48,962 bases of DNA from Bacteroidales bacterium (GTDB taxonomy: Bacteria; Bacteroidota; Bacteroidia; Bacteroidales; UBA7960), in the NCBI GenBank assembly GCA_003550725.1, contig PUKZ01000090.1:1-48962 (forward strand), in the 5' to 3' direction. Below are positions 44,878 to 48,962 of the stretch, piece after piece. Made by a program: the position numbers and the translations under genes. Positions within the stretch are counted from its first letter, which is position 1. Every line of letters starts with the position of its first letter. The notes under the pieces are model-generated. The model did no database searches. It worked only from the letters and a program-made list of their open reading frames with translations, and was not told the DNA's origin.

Positions 44878-44899
44878 AAAACCATAAGGTTTTTTCTTT
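44878..44899 (+). terminator. Short terminator after the nucleoside kinase gene
   Basis: AAAACC (44878-44883), loop ATAA, GGTTTT (44888-44893), then TTCTTT. The stem is only 6 bp and A/T-heavy, but the T-run and its position between converging genes support it. Confidence 0.45.
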
Positions 44900-44905
44900 A
44901 AAAAA

Positions 44906-45127
44906 TCACATTATTCTCCTGATAATATTGATTATAAGGGTTAGCAAAATACTAAGCAATAAAAAAGAAACAATTGGCAAATAAACAGTTATATTATCTC
45001 TTTTAAACTTAATGTCGCCCGGCAAATTTCCAAACCAATGTAGTTTGTCAGATAAAAGCCAAACAACCAATCCGGTTATTATCAATAACCCTCCGGCAAT
45101 AATTAGTATTTTGGCTATACCCTGCAT
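44906..45127 (-). CDS. Small membrane protein, DUF2905 family
   Basis: 73 aa. Two helices (about 5-25 and 49-70) flank the conserved loop LSDKLHWFGNLPGDIKFKRDN, whose LPGDI motif defines DUF2905. The function is unknown. It starts 21 bp after the nitroreductase gene and is probably cotranscribed. Confidence 0.87.
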   Translation of the reverse strand: MQGIAKILIIAGGLLIITGLVVWLLSDKLHWFGNLPGDIKFKRDNITVYLPIVSFLLLSILLTLIINIIRRIM

Positions 45128-45148
45128 ATCTAAAAATAGAAAAGCTTA

Positions 45149-45907
45149 TTAATCCTGATTCATAAACCCTTGATCTTTCAATACTTTAAGTAGTACTTTA
45201 CTGAAATGGACATTGTCTTCCTTTTTATAGCGATTATACACAAATATTTGTGCAAGATTATCAACCTGATTTTCTTCTATCAGTTCTTTAGTAAGAGGTA
45301 AACTTTCTTTGTAGCGATATATACTGTCAATATCTTCGCTTGAATAATCTTTATATTTTTCATTATGAATTACACTCGCCATTGGCAGCCTATCAACCTG
45401 TGAAGGTTCTTCGTCTGGATAACCCACTACTATATTAGTCACAGGAATAACACCTTTTGGCAAATCAAAAAAATTGATAAGCTTATCAGCCTGATAAATC
45501 GTCGGTCCGAGATAACAAATCCCCAGTCCCTCAGATTCGGCAGCAACACATACATTTTGAGCAACCAGTAATGCATCTATGGCTGCAGTAAAAAATGAAA
45601 GAAAATTATCATAACCCGGCTCAGCGTTCCTCTGCTTGCACCATTTATTGAACCGATTAAAATCTGCACAAAACGTAAGTGATACCGGGGCTTCTTCAAC
45701 CATCTTCTGGTTGAATTGTAGTTTACACAACTCTTTTCGCCTTTCACGATCTTTAGTTATAATTATACTATAAACCTGCATATTACCAGTTGTAGAAGCC
45801 CTTACACCTGCTTCCAGGATACGACTTAAAACATTGTCCGGAATGCTGTCATTTTTATATTTTCGTATTGTTTTATGATTCAATAATGTTTCTATTGTTT
45901 TATTCAT
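45149..45907 (-). CDS. Nitroreductase-family flavin oxidoreductase (NfsA/FRP type)
   Basis: 252 aa. FMN-binding features are the N-terminal H-K-T-I-R-K-Y motif, VRASTTGNMQVYSI, and EAPVSLTFCAD, followed by SEGLGICYLGPTI and VVGYPDEEP. The 60-residue C-terminal extension (YKDYSSEDIDSIYRYKESL...) is typical of the NfsA/FRP branch, which reduces nitro compounds, quinones or free flavin with NADPH. The natural substrate cannot be told. Confidence 0.9.
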   Translation of the reverse strand: MNKTIETLLNHKTIRKYKNDSIPDNVLSRILEAGVRASTTGNMQVYSIIITKDRERRKELCKLQFNQKMVEEAPVSLTFCADFNRFNKWCKQRNAEPGYDNFLSFFTAAIDALLVAQNVCVAAESEGLGICYLGPTIYQADKLINFFDLPKGVIPVTNIVVGYPDEEPSQVDRLPMASVIHNEKYKDYSSEDIDSIYRYKESLPLTKELIEENQVDNLAQIFVYNRYKKEDNVHFSKVLLKVLKDQGFMNQD

Positions 45908-45946
45908 AGGTTATTAATTTAAATTTGATATTAGTTAATTCTGTGA

Positions 45947-45954
45947 CAAAATTA
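45947..45954 (-). promoter_or_regulatory. Candidate -7 element for nitroreductase - DUF2905
   Basis: The minus strand reads TAATTTTG (TAnnTTTG), placing a start near 45940 and a leader of about 33 nt. A TTG at 45972-45970 is only 15 bp upstream. Confidence 0.38.
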
Positions 45955-46098
45955 TTAATATAGCCTGAACAATTTATAATTATTTTTAAGTGGGCACAAA
46001 ATTTGCATTTATTAATAAAAATAAGATCCAGTTACTAAAAAAATAATGCTAAACTTCAAAAATAATTTTTAGTTATCAAAGCTAAGGGCAATTTAACC

Positions 46099-48135
46099 TT
46101 ATTTCCAAAATCTTAAAAGCAAAATTTCTGAAAAGAAAAATAACAGAGCCAGTATCAGGCACAACTGCCACAACTCTCTTCCCATGGTGAATCTCTCAAA
46201 AGCTTTTTCAAATGAAACATCAGAAACATCCAATGCATTTATGCCTTCCATTTGGTAGTTTTTAATTATTTCCTCCAGATCACTAGCATTATACGACTCA
46301 AGTTCAGATTCACGACGATCGTAATTAAAAGAAACGCCTTTAATGAGTTTATCATCGCTGTAGAGCTGATAGTTACCTGCTTCATCTATTTGATTATGTG
46401 TATATAAGCTATTTCGGTTGTTAATTCTCCTAACTTCCGGAATAACCTCAACATCATCTCCTGTTATTTGGTAGACAGGATCTTTGGTAGATTGTCCTCC
46501 TCTTATTTTAATCGGCATGTTTTTTCCGATTACTTTATATGGCTCAGTCTGGGGAACACTATACAATGCTGTATTATACAAAGTAGGGACAAACAAGGTA
46601 TGCAAATGAAAATCGCTGTAATCATCATCCAAAGGCACAGCCGACAAATATACAGTTCCATTACCGGAAGGCTGTGATGAAAAAAAGTTGTTACCGTTTT
46701 GTAACTGCAACAAATAATCTTCGGCTGCATAAAATGTACTGCTAATTGCATAATGTTTTTCGGCTTCAGGCAGGTCAACATCTTCGGGCTCTTCTTCAAA
46801 TACGCCATGATATATTTGATGTAAATGATTTATTGAAGAAACCCTCTGTGATGTTGTATCTAACAATGTGTAATGATTAACCTCCATAGACGTCAAAAAC
46901 TCCCTGTATGAATCAAAATCAATATTTCCGCCCGGAAATACCACAAGGTTCCCGCCTTCTTCAACAAACCTCGTTATTTCCATTTGCATACCCGAAGAAA
47001 TAGACTTTAAACCATTCAAAATAATAATATCAGCATTTTGAAACTCTGAATAATCTATATCCATTAGTGACATGTTGCGATACGAAAAAGATTCTTCATC
47101 CTCAAAAAGAGCATTCAAATAGCTGCTTTCAACCCTCTGGTTAACAACCAAAACCGGAATGTTGTCAGTTACATCAAAACTAAAATACATTTTATCATCG
47201 AAAACCACAGGGTGATCTACTATTTCAACATAGCCCTGCTGAACACCCCTGTTATTAATATTATATGAAAGCTTTTTTTCAAGTGTTTCACCTGGTTGTA
47301 TATCAAAGCTGGCAACAGATCGAAGCTCATCATTTACATATAGCCTCAGGGGCTGGTTTTCAAGCACCTGCTTACCATCATTAGTTATTTTTACGTTTAT
47401 CTCAACAGGTTGATTAAAAAGCTTTACAGGGCTTTCAAACCATAAAGAATCAATATAAATATTATCATCACGTTGAGCATCAATAGGAATAAAATAAGCA
47501 GACAAACCGGTGTCGACTTCAAAATTTTCAAAATCACTGATGTTTTTTTGAAAATCACTTAACATAAAAACATGATTGTTTTCAGATGCAGAATTTTTTA
47601 ACATCTCTTCCTGCCTTCGATAAACCTGCGAAAGCTTTCTTACTATAGGTGATACTTCAACCTCGTTCACAAGACTTTTAAAATCTTCGCGACTAACAAG
47701 TCGCTGATGTTTTCCCTTAAAATCATTAGTAAGTAAATGAAATTCATTGGTAGCAGGAAACTGCTCAGCTATATCGACAGCCATCCTTTTTGCTTCATCT
47801 ATAAGCCTGCCCCTGCCAGACAGAGCCTCCATACTGAAAGAATTATCAATATATATACTAACAATATTTTTCTCTTCACTGATCCTGGCCTCTTCATAAG
47901 GAATATACGGACGGGCAAAAGCCAATACCAAAAATATCACAGCTAAAATCCTGGCTAATAATACCAATAAATTTTTGAGCTTAGATTGTTTTTTCTTTTC
48001 TTCGCTCAACTCGCGCAAAAAAAGAATATTTGAAAACAAAACTTTTCGCAATCGCCTGAAATTAAAAAGATGAATTATTACAGGAATTGATATTGCCAAA
48101 AATGCCAAAAGAAAAAAAGGATTTACAAAGCTCAT
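46099..48135 (-). CDS. BatA / aerotolerance-regulator N-terminal domain protein with von Willebrand A-like region
   Basis: 678 aa. The N-terminus (MSFVNPFFLLAFLAISIPVIIHLFNFRR) is the BatA N-terminal module with two helices (about 5-23 and 55-75). A vWA-like domain follows with a MIDAS-type D97-N-S-F-S101 (IYIDNSFSMEA). The middle is beta-rich with a glutamine-amidotransferase-like segment (ADIIILNGLKSISSGMQMEITRFVEEGGNLVVFPGG), and a single helix near the C-terminus (LCLILALLFFFSEILLL) closes the protein. Such proteins are common in Bacteroidota, near MoxR/Bat clusters or alone; the function is unclear. It is monocistronic here. Confidence 0.85.
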   Translation of the reverse strand: MSFVNPFFLLAFLAISIPVIIHLFNFRRLRKVLFSNILFLRELSEEKKKQSKLKNLLVLLARILAVIFLVLAFARPYIPYEEARISEEKNIVSIYIDNSFSMEALSGRGRLIDEAKRMAVDIAEQFPATNEFHLLTNDFKGKHQRLVSREDFKSLVNEVEVSPIVRKLSQVYRRQEEMLKNSASENNHVFMLSDFQKNISDFENFEVDTGLSAYFIPIDAQRDDNIYIDSLWFESPVKLFNQPVEINVKITNDGKQVLENQPLRLYVNDELRSVASFDIQPGETLEKKLSYNINNRGVQQGYVEIVDHPVVFDDKMYFSFDVTDNIPVLVVNQRVESSYLNALFEDEESFSYRNMSLMDIDYSEFQNADIIILNGLKSISSGMQMEITRFVEEGGNLVVFPGGNIDFDSYREFLTSMEVNHYTLLDTTSQRVSSINHLHQIYHGVFEEEPEDVDLPEAEKHYAISSTFYAAEDYLLQLQNGNNFFSSQPSGNGTVYLSAVPLDDDYSDFHLHTLFVPTLYNTALYSVPQTEPYKVIGKNMPIKIRGGQSTKDPVYQITGDDVEVIPEVRRINNRNSLYTHNQIDEAGNYQLYSDDKLIKGVSFNYDRRESELESYNASDLEEIIKNYQMEGINALDVSDVSFEKAFERFTMGRELWQLCLILALLFFFSEILLLRFWK

Positions 48136-48173
48136 GCATCAATTTTTTTTGTATCTCATTACCTATAACCGTT

Positions 48174-48181
48174 CAAAAATA
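48174..48181 (-). promoter_or_regulatory. Candidate -7 element for the BatA-type gene
   Basis: The minus strand reads TATTTTTG, matching TAnnTTTG, 39 bp before the ATG at 48135. No -33 box is seen. Confidence 0.4.
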
Positions 48182-48360
48182 ATGTTTATTATATTAAAAA
48201 GAACACCTGTAAGAAAAAATATCGCAAAGTTTTAAATTTAAGTTATTTGTGATAAATATAACAAGTATTTCCTAACATTAAAAAATGACACTTTTAACAT
48301 TTTTTTGATTTTCTAATAATAGACTAATTTTTTGACTCTATAACACTTCTAAATAAAATA

Positions 48361-48395
48361 AGTGCTAAAGGCTGCATTGCAAATCCTTTAGCACT
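48361..48395 (-). terminator. Terminator of the T9SS cargo gene
   Basis: AGTGCTAAAGG (48361-48371) pairs perfectly with CCTTTAGCACT (48385-48395) around a 13-nt loop. On the minus strand the stem is followed by TATTTTATTT. It lies 78 bp downstream of the cargo stop codon. Confidence 0.75.
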
Positions 48396-48473
48396 TTACA
48401 TGTGGTTTGTAACAAAATAGTATGATAAATTTAACCAGCTTTTTTATAAGGGTACAGTTTAAAATAGTTGTAT

Positions 48474-48962
48474 CTACCTTGTTATTTGAACGCTCTTATT
48501 TATTACTTTTTCTTTAGTTTGAATTTGCAAAAAGTAAATGCCCGGTAAAAAAGATTTTACATTAATCTTTGCATTATTGCTATCAACAATAATGCTTTTT
48601 ATTACTTGACCGTTAATATTTATCAATCTAATTTGATTGATCTTTTCATTTGACTCAACGTAAAATTTATTTTGTGTAGGATTAGAGAATACAAGTAACT
48701 TATTTATTCCATGATCCTTAGTTGATGTAACATCTTCAAATTTGGCCTTATAACTAACATCATCAGCCGGCATAGTAACATTGGCCGTTGCAGCATTAGA
48801 ATCATCCAGATATTCTGTGTCGCCCGTCCATTCAATAAAAGCCCATCCTTCATGCGCTTCAGCTGTTATTTCAACTACTTCTTCAAAATGGTATTCACCC
48901 TCACCATTAACATTGCCCCCATTTTCCGGATTGGCGGTAAGTGAAAGGGTATATGATATTTG
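48474..48962 (-). CDS. T9SS-secreted protein, C-terminal part with repeat domain and type A sorting domain
   Basis: The open frame runs off the right edge; 162 residues of the C-terminus are visible. Residues about 1-74 are an InlB/Big-type beta repeat (YTLSLTANPENGGNV ... EAHEGWAFIEWTGDTE ... VSYKAKFE), a module common in surface proteins. The last 75 residues are a T9SS type A sorting domain: LLVFSNPTQNKFYVES, IRLININGQVIKS, LPGIYFLQIQTKEKVINKSVQITR. The domain is cleaved on export and the protein is attached to or released from the surface. The catalytic or binding part lies outside the window. Confidence 0.88.
   Translation of the reverse strand, partial: QISYTLSLTANPENGGNVNGEGEYHFEEVVEITAEAHEGWAFIEWTGDTEYLDDSNAATANVTMPADDVSYKAKFEDVTSTKDHGINKLLVFSNPTQNKFYVESNEKINQIRLININGQVIKSIIVDSNNAKINVKSFLPGIYFLQIQTKEKVINKSVQITR

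Larger units (their letters stand above)
48136..48473. other. Intergenic region between BatA and the T9SS cargo gene
   Basis: 338 bp without an ORF. It holds a minus-strand TATTTTTG at 48181-48174, a plausible -7 element for the BatA gene (leader about 32 nt), and the terminator of the cargo gene (48361-48395). Confidence 0.5.

Overview
The window reads as chromosomal DNA of a Bacteroidota bacterium, most likely a marine or anaerobic Bacteroidales/Marinilabiliales-type organism. The grounds are an AT-rich sequence, the plug protein and a sorting-domain cargo of the type IX secretion system (T9SS), a Na+-translocating NADH:quinone reductase operon, family-specific neighbours (dolichol-phosphate-mannose-synthase-like GT2 - pyrC - DUF4296; tgt - lptG; tsaD divergent from tamB; GldI-like FKBP next to a DHH phosphoesterase), and repeated TAnnTTTG promoter -7 elements. 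I cannot name the genus. No rRNA, tRNA, CRISPR array, insertion sequence or phage gene was recognised; most genes look like core genes.

Layout. 1-1.8 kb: two FKBP-type prolyl isomerase lipoproteins and an NrnA-like DHH phosphoesterase. 2.1-3.5 kb: an XRE regulator beside 850 bp of gene-free, promoter-like sequence. 3.5-6.7 kb: a serine hydrolase, a radical SAM/SPASM protein and a cation diffusion facilitator that ends the nqr operon. 6.7-12.7 kb: nqrABCDEF on the minus strand. 12.9-20.7 kb: T9SS plug protein, TamB-like protein, tsaD and an unknown lipoprotein. 21.4-27.7 kb: a plus-strand trehalose cluster. 27.9-28.9 kb: two small heat-shock proteins. 29-33 kb: cysteine desulfurase, GT2, dihydroorotase, DUF4296 lipoprotein. 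33.1-37.5 kb: urocanate hydratase, a small secreted protein, an ECF sigma factor and a membrane GT2. 37.9-40.4 kb: tgt, lptG and a DUF6132 protein. 40.8-45.9 kb: paired thioredoxins, a dihydroorotate-dehydrogenase-like protein, a nucleoside kinase, a DUF2905 protein and a nitroreductase. 46.1-48.96 kb: a BatA-type protein and the 3' end of a T9SS cargo gene.

The most interesting locus is the trehalose cluster. It holds (i) a beta-phosphoglucomutase-like HAD fused to an intact trehalose-6-phosphate phosphatase, (ii) a GH65 phosphorylase whose ORF lies in the same frame, separated by two stop codons, and (iii) a trehalose-6-phosphate synthase fused to a second phosphatase domain that has lost its nucleophile and its metal-binding Asp pair. 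Together these could make trehalose and return it to glycolysis, with the dead phosphatase domain as a possible regulatory or scaffold module. The two small heat-shock genes follow across a shared terminator, giving a stress-protection neighbourhood. Other items to check are a tRNA-guanine transglycosylase without its zinc cysteines, a dihydroorotate-dehydrogenase-like protein without its catalytic Cys motif, and a perfect Shine-Dalgarno sequence on one heat-shock gene.
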